From NCBI RefSeq assembly GCF_003112555.1, contig NZ_BEWB01000017.1, forward strand, positions 113,160 through 177,159: DNA of 64,000 nucleotides, in the 5' to 3' direction. Shown piece by piece: positions 7,394 through 15,199 of the stretch (position 1 is its first letter; each line of letters begins with the position of its first letter). The notes under the pieces were generated by a model. That model was not told where the DNA came from and did not search any database. It saw only the letters and a program-made list of their open reading frames with translations. The translations under genes were made by a program, and so were the position numbers. This stretch comes from Streptomyces coelicoflavus. GTDB taxonomy: Bacteria; Actinomycetota; Actinomycetes; Streptomycetales; Streptomycetaceae.

Positions 7394-8890
7394 TCAGCGC
7401 ACGTCGCCCATGAGTTCCTTGACGCGCTTGCGGTACATCCAGATCGCGACGCCCGCGACCACCGCGAGGGTGGCCTCCGCGGCGACGATGCCCGTCCTGT
7501 TGAGGTCGACGCCGGCGATGGAGAGCAGGCCGGTCGTGGCGTCACCGGCGGTGACGGCCAGGAACCAGACGCCCATCATCTGCGAGGCGTACTTCACCGG
7601 CGCCATCTTCGTCGTCACCGACAGGCCGACCGGGGAGAGCATCAGCTCACCGCAGGTCTGGACGAAGTAGATCGCCACCAGCCACAGGGCCGCCGCCTTG
7701 TGGCCGCCCTCCGCGATGCCCAGCGGGGCCAGGAAGAGGAAGAAGGACGCGCCGACCAGGACCAGGCCGAAGGAGAACTTGACGACCGTGCTCGGCTCCT
7801 TGCCGCGGCGGTTGAGCGCCAGCCACACCGTGGCGAAGACCGGGGCCAGGGCCATGATGATGACCGGGTTGACCGACTGGAACCAGGAGACCGGGAACTC
7901 CCAGCCGAAGACACTGGTGTCCGTCGAGGAGTCGGCGAACAGCGACAGGGTCGAGCCGCCCTGGTCGTAGATCATCCAGAACACGGCCGCGGCGACGAAG
8001 AACCAGATGTACGCCGACATCTTGGACTGCTCCGCGCGGTCCAGGGACTTGTCGCGCTTGATGTTGGTCAGCACCAGCACCGGGACGATCACGCCGAGCA
8101 GGGTCAGCGGGACCAGGATCCAGTTCAGGGTGTAGTGGCCGGAGAAGCCGACGATCGCGTAGAAGACGACGGCCAGCGCGGCCCAGAACGCGGCCTTGCG
8201 CAGCGTCGAGGTCTTCTCCTCGAGGGACAGCGGCTTCGGCACCGTGCTGGAGTGCGGGGCCAGGTGGCGGCTGCCGATCAGGAACTGGATCACGCCCAGG
8301 CCCATGCCGACCGCGGCGAGCGCGAAGCCTAGGTGCCAGTTGACGTTCTCGCCGATGGTGCCGATGGTCAGCGGCGCCGCGAAGGCACCCAGGTTGATGC
8401 CCATGTAGAAGACGGTGAAGCCACCGTCGCGACGCGGGTCGTCGGGGCCGCTGTAGAGCTGGCCGACCATCGTGGAGATGTTGGCCTTCAGCAGACCCGA
8501 GCCGATGGCGACCAGGCCGAGGCCCGCGTAGAACGTGCCGGAGGACGGCAGCGCCAGCGTGAGGTGCCCGAGCATGATCACACCGCCGGCGATGGCGACG
8601 GTCTTGCGGGGGCCCCAGACGCGGTCGCCGAACCAGCCGCCCGGCATCGTGAGCAGGTACACCAGCGAGAGGTACACCGAGTAGATCGCGGTCGCGGTGC
8701 CGGCGCTGAGGCCGAGACCACCCGGGGCGACGAGGTACAGCGGGAGCAGGGCCCTCATGCCGTAGTAGGAGAACCTCTCCCACATCTCGGTCATGAAGAG
8801 TGTGGCCAGTCCGCGGGGGTGGCCGAAGAAGGTCTTCTCGGAGCCGGGGGTGCCCGGGGTGACCGAGTCCTTCGTCAGGCTGGACGCCAT
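7394..8890 (-). CDS. POT-family proton-coupled peptide transporter
   Basis: This is a 498-residue major facilitator protein of the peptide:H+ symporter family. The first membrane segment carries the diagnostic EMWERFSYYGMRALLPLYL motif (ExxERFxYY), followed by GGWFGDRVWGPRK and, mid-protein, FTVFYMGINLGAF, the second POT signature. About 12-14 hydrophobic segments are visible. It would import di- and tripeptides. Two dipeptidase-family genes nearby (13963 and 16699) fit peptide use, though they are not in one operon. It is divergent from the response regulator gene across 573 bases. Confidence 0.92.
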   Translation of the reverse strand: MASSLTKDSVTPGTPGSEKTFFGHPRGLATLFMTEMWERFSYYGMRALLPLYLVAPGGLGLSAGTATAIYSVYLSLVYLLTMPGGWFGDRVWGPRKTVAIAGGVIMLGHLTLALPSSGTFYAGLGLVAIGSGLLKANISTMVGQLYSGPDDPRRDGGFTVFYMGINLGAFAAPLTIGTIGENVNWHLGFALAAVGMGLGVIQFLIGSRHLAPHSSTVPKPLSLEEKTSTLRKAAFWAALAVVFYAIVGFSGHYTLNWILVPLTLLGVIVPVLVLTNIKRDKSLDRAEQSKMSAYIWFFVAAAVFWMIYDQGGSTLSLFADSSTDTSVFGWEFPVSWFQSVNPVIIMALAPVFATVWLALNRRGKEPSTVVKFSFGLVLVGASFFLFLAPLGIAEGGHKAAALWLVAIYFVQTCGELMLSPVGLSVTTKMAPVKYASQMMGVWFLAVTAGDATTGLLSIAGVDLNRTGIVAAEATLAVVAGVAIWMYRKRVKELMGDVR

Positions 8891-9094
8891 GGTCGATCCT
8901 TGCTGGTCGGGACGCGCTCATGAGGCGATGCGCGCCCGGTGGGGGGCGGCCGGCACCGGCGGCCTTCCCCGCCCGTCCCACGCCTGGGGGATTCCGCTCC
9001 GGATTGCGAAGCGGTGGGCGGCGGCCACCGGGATCCACGCCTCCGTGCGCGTCACTGCACGCGGTGAGGCCCGGCCACAGGTCATTCCTTTCAA

Positions 9095-9115
9095 GGCCGG
9101 CCGTGGGGGCCGGCC
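9095..9115. repeat. Perfect GC-rich hairpin
   Basis: GGCCGGCC at 9095-9102 and again at 9108-9115 form an 8-bp stem with loop GTGGG. It sits between two divergent promoters rather than at the end of a gene. It may therefore be an mRNA leader element of the POT transcript or an attenuator. Confidence 0.4.
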
Positions 9116-9451
9116 CGCACACAAAAGAGACCTTCAGCGTCGAACTGTCGCCAAAGGTCCTCTGGGTGCTACAGGCGCTGATTCACCATACGGCAGGACA
9201 CCGCCCGGTATGGAAGGACTTGAGACGTGAATCACAGGTGACTGTGGAACCACGAACGATCTTTCGAAGGTTTCCTACAGGATGACACCCCACAGCCGCA
9301 GGTGCGGATGCGGGTGGCCGGGGACGGGCCGCGCGGCGCACATCCGGCACATGCCCGGCTTGTCCCCGAGTAGTCCACAGGTGACGCACAGGTGGTGCGC
9401 GGGCGGGAATGCCCTGGGGCGATCTTGCCCCGGGCGTTGCTCCGAGCGGTC

Positions 9452-9457
9452 TACCAT
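9452..9457 (+). promoter_or_regulatory. -10 element for a leaderless response-regulator mRNA
   Basis: TACCAT lies six bases before the ATG at 9464, and no ribosome-binding site is present. This spacing places the transcription start at or next to the start codon. Confidence 0.4.
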
Positions 9458-9463
9458 CAGGTC

Positions 9464-10141
9464 ATGACCCGTGTACTGCTCGCCGAGGACGACGCGTCCA
9501 TCTCGGAGCCGCTGGCCCGCGCACTGCGCAGGGAAGGGTACGAGGTCGAGGTGCGTGAGGACGGACCCGCCGCACTCGACGCGGGGCTTCAGGGCGGCAT
9601 CGACCTGGTCGTGCTGGACCTCGGCCTGCCGGACATGGACGGCCTCGAGGTCGCCCGCCGGCTGCGGTCCGAGGGCCATGCCGTGCCGATCCTGATCCTG
9701 ACGGCGCGCGCCGACGAGGTGGACACCGTCGTCGGTCTCGACGCGGGCGCCGACGACTACGTCACCAAGCCCTTCCGCCTGGCCGAGCTGCTCGCCCGGG
9801 TCCGGGCCCTGCTCCGGCGCGGCGCGGTCGAGCCCCCGCAGCCGCCCGCCACCCACGGCGTGCGCATCGACGTCGAGTCGCACCGGGCCTGGATGGGCGA
9901 GGAGGAACTCCAGCTCACCGCGAAGGAGTTCGACCTGCTGCGGGTCCTGGTGCGCGACGCGGGCCGGGTCGTCACCCGCGACCAGCTGATGCGCGAGGTC
10001 TGGGACACCACCTGGTGGTCGTCGACCAAGACCCTCGACATGCACATCTCCTGGCTGCGCAAGAAGCTCGGCGACGACGCGGCCAACCCGCGCTACATCG
10101 CCACCGTGCGCGGCGTGGGCTTCCGTTTCGAGAAGAACTGA
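9464..10141 (+). CDS. OmpR/PhoB-family response regulator
   Basis: This 225-residue protein has a receiver domain at residues 1-115: acidic pair Glu8-Asp9, phosphoacceptor Asp52 in VVLDLGLPDMDG, and the conserved Lys in DYVTKPF. A winged-helix output domain covers about residues 130-222 (LTAKEFDLLRVLVRDAG, later TKTLDMHISWLRKKLGDD and YIATVRGVGFRF). It is paired with the histidine kinase 88 bases downstream. The ATG at 9464 is chosen because the protein starts directly with the receiver strand MTRVLLAEDD. The stop codon sits in the first copy of a four-copy 15-base tandem repeat. Confidence 0.95.
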   Translation: MTRVLLAEDDASISEPLARALRREGYEVEVREDGPAALDAGLQGGIDLVVLDLGLPDMDGLEVARRLRSEGHAVPILILTARADEVDTVVGLDAGADDYVTKPFRLAELLARVRALLRRGAVEPPQPPATHGVRIDVESHRAWMGEEELQLTAKEFDLLRVLVRDAGRVVTRDQLMREVWDTTWWSSTKTLDMHISWLRKKLGDDAANPRYIATVRGVGFRFEKN

Positions 10142-10188
10142 GCCGAGAAGAACTGAGCCGAGAAGAACTGAGTCGAGAAGAACTGGGC
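10129..10188 (+). repeat. Four-copy 15-base tandem repeat across a stop codon
   Basis: The unit CGAGAAGAACTGAGC occurs at 10129, 10144, 10159 and 10174, with one change in the third copy (final C to T) and one in the fourth (A to G). Copy 1 encodes the last residues and stop of the response regulator; copies 2-4 lie in the gap before the histidine kinase. Confidence 0.95.
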
Positions 10189-10229
10189 GAGCCCGCGAGG
10201 GCCCGCGCGGGCGACCCGGGTAAGAGGAC

Positions 10230-11504
10230 ATGCGCCGTCGACTGATCCAGTCCACGCTCGCCGTGGTGCTCGTCGTGATCGCCGTCTTCGGCGTCTCCCT
10301 CGTCATCGTCGAGACCCGGACCATCAGCAGCACCGCCCAGGAGCGGGTCGACCTGGAGGCGGTGCGGCTGGCCAGCATCGTCGACAGCCGGCTCATCGGC
10401 ACCGGCTCCGTCGACGAGCGGTTCCTGCGGGAGCAGATCCGCGACGCCCGGTACGCCGTGATCCGCATCCCCGGCGAGCCGGTCATCGAGGTCGGCAGCA
10501 AGCCGTCCGGTGACGTCCTGCGGGGCAAGGCCACCGGCGAGGAGGGCGAGACCGTCCTCGTCGAGGAGCCCAGCTCCTCGGTGACCCGGGAGGTCGGCCG
10601 GACCCTGCTGATCATCGGCCTGGTGGCGCTGCTCGCGGTGATCGCCGCCGTACTGCTGGCGATCCGGCAGGCCAACCGCCTCTCCTCCCCGCTCACCGAC
10701 CTCGCCGAGACCGCCGAACGCCTCGGCTCCGGCGATCCGCGCCCGCGGCACAAGCGGTACGGCGTCCCCGAGCTGGACCGCGTCGCCGACGTGCTGGACT
10801 CCTCCGCCGAGCGCATCGCCCGGATGCTCACCGCCGAGCGCCGGCTGGCGGCCGACGCCTCCCACCAGCTGCGTACGCCGCTGACCGCGCTGTCGATGCG
10901 GCTGGAGGAGATCACCCTCACCGACGAACCGGAGACGGTGAAGGAGGAGGCGACGATCGCGCTGTCGCAGGTGGAGCGGCTGACGGACGTCGTGGACCGG
11001 CTGCTGACCAACTCCCGCGACCCGCGCAGCGGCTCCGCCGTCACCTTCGAGCTGGACGACGTCATCCAGCAGCAGATCGCCGAGTGGCGCCCCGCCTACC
11101 GCAGCGAGGGGCGGGCCATCGTCAGCTCGGGCAAACGCCATCTGACGGCCGTGGGCACCCCGGGCGCCGTGGCGCAGGTGCTGGCCGCGCTGATCGAGAA
11201 CTCCCTGATGCACGGCGGCGGCACCGTGGCCCTGCGGACCCGGGTGACCGGCAACCAGGCCGTGGTCGAGGTCACCGACGAGGGTCCCGGCGTCCCGGGC
11301 GACCTGGGGGCGCGGATCTTCGAGCGGGCGATCAGCGGGCGCAACTCCACGGGCATCGGCCTCGCCGTCGCCCGCGACCTGGCCGAGGCGGACGGCGGAC
11401 GGCTGGAGCTGCTCCAGGGGCGTCCGCCGGTCTTCGGACTGTTCCTGTCCCGTACGCCGCCACCGAAGAAGCCCTCGGGGGAGGGCGGTCAGACGGTGCG
11501 CTGA
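10230..11504 (+). CDS. Two-component sensor histidine kinase
   Basis: This is a 424-residue kinase. A membrane segment lies at about residues 7-27, an extracytoplasmic sensor of about 95 residues follows, and a second membrane segment is near 125-146. Then come a HAMP-like linker, the phosphoacceptor motif ASHQLRTPLTALSMRLEE, and the ATPase domain (N box IENSLMHGGG, G1 VTDEGPGVP, G2 NSTGIGLAVARDLAE). The G2 segment is short but intact. It would phosphorylate the upstream response regulator. A GGGTAAGAGGAC site precedes the ATG. The sensor domain gives no hint of the signal. Confidence 0.94.
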   Translation: MRRRLIQSTLAVVLVVIAVFGVSLVIVETRTISSTAQERVDLEAVRLASIVDSRLIGTGSVDERFLREQIRDARYAVIRIPGEPVIEVGSKPSGDVLRGKATGEEGETVLVEEPSSSVTREVGRTLLIIGLVALLAVIAAVLLAIRQANRLSSPLTDLAETAERLGSGDPRPRHKRYGVPELDRVADVLDSSAERIARMLTAERRLAADASHQLRTPLTALSMRLEEITLTDEPETVKEEATIALSQVERLTDVVDRLLTNSRDPRSGSAVTFELDDVIQQQIAEWRPAYRSEGRAIVSSGKRHLTAVGTPGAVAQVLAALIENSLMHGGGTVALRTRVTGNQAVVEVTDEGPGVPGDLGARIFERAISGRNSTGIGLAVARDLAEADGGRLELLQGRPPVFGLFLSRTPPPKKPSGEGGQTVR

Positions 11505-11522
11505 GGGCGCGCGGAGAGCGGG

Positions 11523-12107
11523 TCAGCGCTGACCGGCGGGGGCGCCGTCCGTGCGGGGGAGCGCGGTGGGGTGCTCGTGCTCCAGGAAGGTCTCGGCCCG
11601 CGTCGGCGCCGGTTCACGGGCGGGCAGCGCCCGGAAGACCCAGCTGCGGTACGACCAGAAGCGGAACAGGGTGCCGATCCCGATGCCGAGGAACTTGAAG
11701 ATGTTGCTCTGGAGCGGGCTGTCCCAGCCGAACCCGTACGTCGCCGTGTAGAGCACACCGTTCTCGATCACCAGCCCGACCGCGCTGAACAGCAGGAACA
11801 GCGACATCTCGCGGGTCCGGCCGCTCTTGTCGCGGTCGCGGTAGGTGAAGTACCGGAAGCCCACGTAGTTGAAGGCGATCGCGACGATCGTGGCGATGAT
11901 GCTGGCCCGCACCACCTGGAGGTCGGTCGTGTGCCGGACGAAGTTGAAGACGAGGAGGTTGACCAGCACTCCCGCGCCGCCCACGGCGCCGAACTTCACG
12001 ACCTCGCGCACGAGCCGGTCGATCCGCCCCCGCATTCCGTCGCGGGGCGCGTCGGGCGCGTCGGGCGCGGAGGGAGCCGTGTGAGCACCCGAGGAACCAT
12101 GTCCCAT
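11523..12107 (-). CDS. GtrA family membrane protein
   Basis: This 194-residue protein has a polar N-terminal tail of about 35 residues and then four membrane segments typical of GtrA (VKFGAVGGAGVLVNLLVFNF, ATIVAIAFNYVGFRYFTYRD, LFLLFSAVGLVIENGVLY, KFLGIGIGTLFRFWSYRSWV). GtrA-like proteins are linked to translocation of lipid-linked sugars. The final FRFWSYRSWVF is a family hallmark. The ATG at 12107 gives the longest protein; an internal ATG at 12035 would remove the tail, and neither has a clear ribosome site. It is divergent from purK, the same gene neighbour as in mycobacteria. Confidence 0.88.
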   Translation of the reverse strand: MGHGSSGAHTAPSAPDAPDAPRDGMRGRIDRLVREVVKFGAVGGAGVLVNLLVFNFVRHTTDLQVVRASIIATIVAIAFNYVGFRYFTYRDRDKSGRTREMSLFLLFSAVGLVIENGVLYTATYGFGWDSPLQSNIFKFLGIGIGTLFRFWSYRSWVFRALPAREPAPTRAETFLEHEHPTALPRTDGAPAGQR

Positions 12108-12260
12108 GGCCGTGCAGGCCCCCGTCCATCGATTGGCGTCAATCCGTTCATGCTAACCACCCGGACGCGCGATCTTCCTGCGGACGGACGCACGGGGTCC
12201 GGAACGGGCGCGGGGAACGGCGGGAAACGGCCGGTAAACAGGTGGGCTCCGCGCGGCCGA

Positions 12261-12266
12261 TACGCT
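12261..12266 (+). promoter_or_regulatory. -10 element for leaderless purK mRNA
   Basis: TACGCT lies six bases before the GTG at 12273, and no ribosome-binding site is seen between them. Confidence 0.4.
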
Positions 12267-12272
12267 AGGGGT

Positions 12273-13427
12273 GTGACGTTCCCCGTAGTCGGCATGGTCG
12301 GCGGTGGCCAGCTCGCTCGTATGACACACGAGGCGGGCATCCCGTTGGGCATCAGGTTCAGGCTTCTCAGTGACACTCCTCAGGACTCCGCGGCGCAGGT
12401 CGTGAACGAAGTCGTCGTCGGCGACTATCGCGATCTGGACACGTTGCGCGAGTTCGCGCGCGGCTGTGACGTGATCACCTTCGATCACGAGCACGTGCCG
12501 ACCGAGCACCTCAAGGCCCTGGAGGCGGACGGCATCCCCGTCCGCCCCGGCCCGGAGGCGCTCGTGCATGCCCAGGACAAGGGCGTGATGCGCGCGAAGC
12601 TCGACGCGATCGGTGTGCCCTGCCCGCGGCACCGGATCGTGAGCGATCCGGCCGACGTGGCCGCCTTCGCGGCGGAGGGCGCCGCGGAGGGCGGCGACGG
12701 TTTCCCCGTCGTGCTCAAGACGGTCCGCGGCGGGTACGACGGCAAGGGCGTGTGGGTCGTGGACTCCGTGGAGGAGGCCGCCGAGCCCTTCCGCGCGGGT
12801 GTGCCCGTGCTGGCGGAGGAGAAGGTCGACTTCGTCCGCGAGCTGGCCGCCAACGTGGTCCGCTCCCCGCACGGCCAGGCGGTGGCCTACCCCGTCGTCG
12901 AGTCCCAGCAGGTCAACGGCGTCTGCGACACGGTGATCGCCCCGGCGCCCGACCTCGACGAGGAGCTGGCCCTGCGCGCCGAGGAGATGGCGCTCGGCAT
13001 CGCCAAGGAGCTGGGCGTCGTCGGCCACCTCGCCGTCGAGCTGTTCCAGACCCGCGACGGCCGCGTCCTCGTCAACGAACTGGCGATGCGCCCGCACAAC
13101 TCCGGTCACTGGACCATGGACGGCGCGATCACCTCGCAGTTCGCCAACCACGTCCGCGCGGTCCTCGACCTCCCCCTCGGCGACCCGCGCCCGCGCGCCA
13201 GGTGGACGGTCATGGTCAACGTCCTGGGCGGCGACTACCCGGACATGTACTCCGCGTACCTGCACTGCATGGCCCGCGACCCGCAGCTCAAGATCCACAT
13301 GTACGGCAAGGACGTGAAGCCCGGCCGCAAGGTCGGACACGTCAACACCTACGGCGACGACCTGGACGACGTGCTGGAGCGCGCCCGTCACGCTGCCGGA
13401 TACCTGAGAGGGACGATCACCGAATGA
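12273..13427 (+). CDS. purK: N5-carboxyaminoimidazole ribonucleotide synthetase
   Basis: This is a 384-residue ATP-grasp enzyme that carboxylates AIR with bicarbonate and ATP to N5-CAIR in purine synthesis. VVGMVGGGQLARM opens the protein, followed by TFDHEHVP (the family's ExVP region), the ATP loop VVLKTVRGGYDGKGVW, and the metal-binding NELAMRPHNSGHW. GTG at 12273 is the natural start because the protein begins right at the Rossmann-like strand; the longer frame upstream overlaps the GtrA gene antisense. Its stop overlaps the purE ATG (ATGA). Confidence 0.95.
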   Translation: MTFPVVGMVGGGQLARMTHEAGIPLGIRFRLLSDTPQDSAAQVVNEVVVGDYRDLDTLREFARGCDVITFDHEHVPTEHLKALEADGIPVRPGPEALVHAQDKGVMRAKLDAIGVPCPRHRIVSDPADVAAFAAEGAAEGGDGFPVVLKTVRGGYDGKGVWVVDSVEEAAEPFRAGVPVLAEEKVDFVRELAANVVRSPHGQAVAYPVVESQQVNGVCDTVIAPAPDLDEELALRAEEMALGIAKELGVVGHLAVELFQTRDGRVLVNELAMRPHNSGHWTMDGAITSQFANHVRAVLDLPLGDPRPRARWTVMVNVLGGDYPDMYSAYLHCMARDPQLKIHMYGKDVKPGRKVGHVNTYGDDLDDVLERARHAAGYLRGTITE

Positions 13428-13966
13428 GCCAGGCCAGCCCGGCGAGCCCGGTCGTAGGCATCGTCATGGGGTCGGACTCCGACTGGCCCGTCATGGAGGC
13501 CGCCGCCAAGGCACTCGACGAGTTCGAGATCCCCTACGAGGTCGACGTCGTCTCCGCGCACCGCATGCCGCACGAGATGATCGCGTACGGCGAGCAGGCC
13601 GCCGGACGCGGACTGAAGGCCATCGTCGCGGGCGCGGGCGGCGCCGCCCACCTGCCCGGCATGCTCGCCTCCGTCACCCCGCTGCCGGTCATCGGCGTCC
13701 CGGTGCCGCTGAAGTACCTGGACGGCATGGACAGCCTGCTGTCCATCGTGCAGATGCCGGCCGGCGTCCCCGTCGCCACCGTCTCCGTCGGCGGTGCCCG
13801 CAACGCCGGGCTGCTGGCCGCCCGCATCCTCGCCGCCCACGACGAGGAGCTGCTCGGCCGGATGCGCGAGTTCCAGCAGGAACTCAACGACCAGGCCACC
13901 GAGAAGGGCAAGCGGCTGCGCAACAAGGTCGCGGGCTCGACGGCCGGCTTCGGCTTCGGGAAGTGA
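13424..13966 (+). CDS. purE: N5-carboxyaminoimidazole ribonucleotide mutase
   Basis: This 180-residue class I PurE converts N5-CAIR to CAIR. The signature MGSDSDWPVM is at residues 15-24, followed by VVSAHRMPHEM and GAGGAAHLPGMLAS, which carry the catalytic Ser and His. A lysine-rich C-terminal extension of about 20 residues is present. The start overlaps the purK stop by four bases and its own stop overlaps the next start (GTGA), so the three genes form a tightly coupled operon. Confidence 0.96.
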   Translation: MSQASPASPVVGIVMGSDSDWPVMEAAAKALDEFEIPYEVDVVSAHRMPHEMIAYGEQAAGRGLKAIVAGAGGAAHLPGMLASVTPLPVIGVPVPLKYLDGMDSLLSIVQMPAGVPVATVSVGGARNAGLLAARILAAHDEELLGRMREFQQELNDQATEKGKRLRNKVAGSTAGFGFGK

Positions 13967-15150
13967 GCCGGATGACCTCCCTGGACCGGGCCCGCGATCT
14001 GCTGCGCGAGTTCCCCGTCGTCGACGGGCACAACGACCTGCCCTGGGCGCTGCGCGAGCAGGTCCGCTACGACCTCGACGCCCGCGACATCGCCGCCGAC
14101 CAGTCCGCCCACCTGCACACCGACCTGGCCCGGCTGCGCTCCGGCGGCGTCGGCGCGCAGTACTGGTCGGTGTACGTCCGCTCCGACCTGCCCGGCGCGG
14201 TGACGGCGACGCTGGAGCAGATCGACTGCGTACGGCGGCTCATCGACCGACACCCCGGCGAGCTGCGCGCCGCGCTGACCGCCGCCGACATGGAGGCGGC
14301 CCGCGCCGAAGGCCGTATCGCCTCCCTCATGGGCGCCGAGGGCGGCCACTCCATCGACAACTCGCTGGCCACCCTGCGCGCCCTGTACGCGCTCGGCGTG
14401 CGCTACATGACGCTCACCCACAACGACAACGTCGCGTGGGCGGACTCGGCGACCGACGAGCCCGGCGTCGGCGGCCTGTCGGCCTTCGGCCGCGAGGTCG
14501 TGCGGGAGATGAACCGCGAGGGCATGCTGGTCGACCTCTCGCACGTCGCGGCGACGACGATGCGTGACGCGCTGGACACCTCCACCGCGCCGGTGATCTT
14601 CTCCCACTCGTCCTCCCGCGCGGTCTGCGACCACCCGCGCAACATCCCGGACGACGTCCTGGAGCGGCTGCCCGCCAACGGCGGCATGGCGATGGTGACG
14701 TTCGTGCCGAAGTTCGTGCTCCAGGCGGCCGTGGACTGGACCGCCGAGGCCGACGAGAACATGCGCGCGCACGGCTTCCACCACCTCGATTCCAGCCCCG
14801 GGGCGATGAAGGTCCACGCCGCCTTCGAGGAGCGCGTCCCGCGTCCCGTCGCCACCGTCTCCACGGTCGCCGACCACCTCGACCACATGCGCGAGGTCGC
14901 CGGCGTCGACCACCTCGGCATCGGCGGCGACTACGACGGCACGCCCTTCACCCCGGACGGCCTCGACGACGTCTCCGGCTACCCGAACCTGATCGCCGAG
15001 CTGCTGGACCGCGGCTGGTCCCAGGCCGACCTGGCCAAGCTCACCTGGAAGAACGCGGTCCGGGTGCTGGACGCCGCGGAGGACGTGGCCCGGGGGCTTC
15101 AGGGGACGCGGGGGCCGTCCAACGCCACCATCGACCAGCTGGACGGCTGA
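13963..15150 (+). CDS. Membrane dipeptidase (peptidase M19 / renal dipeptidase family)
   Basis: This 395-residue zinc dipeptidase keeps all catalytic landmarks. GHNDLPW has the His-x-Asp ligands, GAEGGHSID has the bridging Glu, FSHSSSRAV and the following DHPRN carry the His ligands and substrate-binding Arg region, and GIGGDYDGTPF carries the catalytic Asp. It has no signal peptide, so it is likely cytoplasmic despite the family name. GTG 13963 overlaps the purE stop; ATG 13972 is an alternative. Substrates are likely dipeptides or related compounds. A degenerate paralogue lies at 16699-17829. Confidence 0.93.
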   Translation: MSRMTSLDRARDLLREFPVVDGHNDLPWALREQVRYDLDARDIAADQSAHLHTDLARLRSGGVGAQYWSVYVRSDLPGAVTATLEQIDCVRRLIDRHPGELRAALTAADMEAARAEGRIASLMGAEGGHSIDNSLATLRALYALGVRYMTLTHNDNVAWADSATDEPGVGGLSAFGREVVREMNREGMLVDLSHVAATTMRDALDTSTAPVIFSHSSSRAVCDHPRNIPDDVLERLPANGGMAMVTFVPKFVLQAAVDWTAEADENMRAHGFHHLDSSPGAMKVHAAFEERVPRPVATVSTVADHLDHMREVAGVDHLGIGGDYDGTPFTPDGLDDVSGYPNLIAELLDRGWSQADLAKLTWKNAVRVLDAAEDVARGLQGTRGPSNATIDQLDG

Positions 15151-15156
15151 GCGCGC

Positions 15157-15188
15157 GTGCGGGTGCGGAGGAATCCCCGCACCCGCAC
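15157..15188. terminator. 12-bp hairpin terminator
   Basis: GTGCGGGTGCGG at 15157-15168 pairs perfectly with CCGCACCCGCAC at 15177-15188 across an 8-base loop. It lies between convergent genes and could serve both strands. Confidence 0.75.
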
Positions 15189-15199
15189 GGAACGCCGTC

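Larger units (their letters stand above)
8891..9463. other. 573-base divergent intergenic region
   Basis: It separates the POT transporter and the response regulator. It contains a perfect 8-bp hairpin at 9095-9115 and an imperfect CATAC/GTATG repeat near 9187-9212. On the minus strand a possible 60-codon ORF lies at 9275-9457, which I report as a finding because its start has no ribosome site. No RNA gene is recognised. Confidence 0.5.

Noticed and set aside
11571..12272. Long N-terminal extension of purK
   Set aside because: The extension overlaps the GtrA gene antisense and has no similarity; the enzyme fold starts at GTG 12273.
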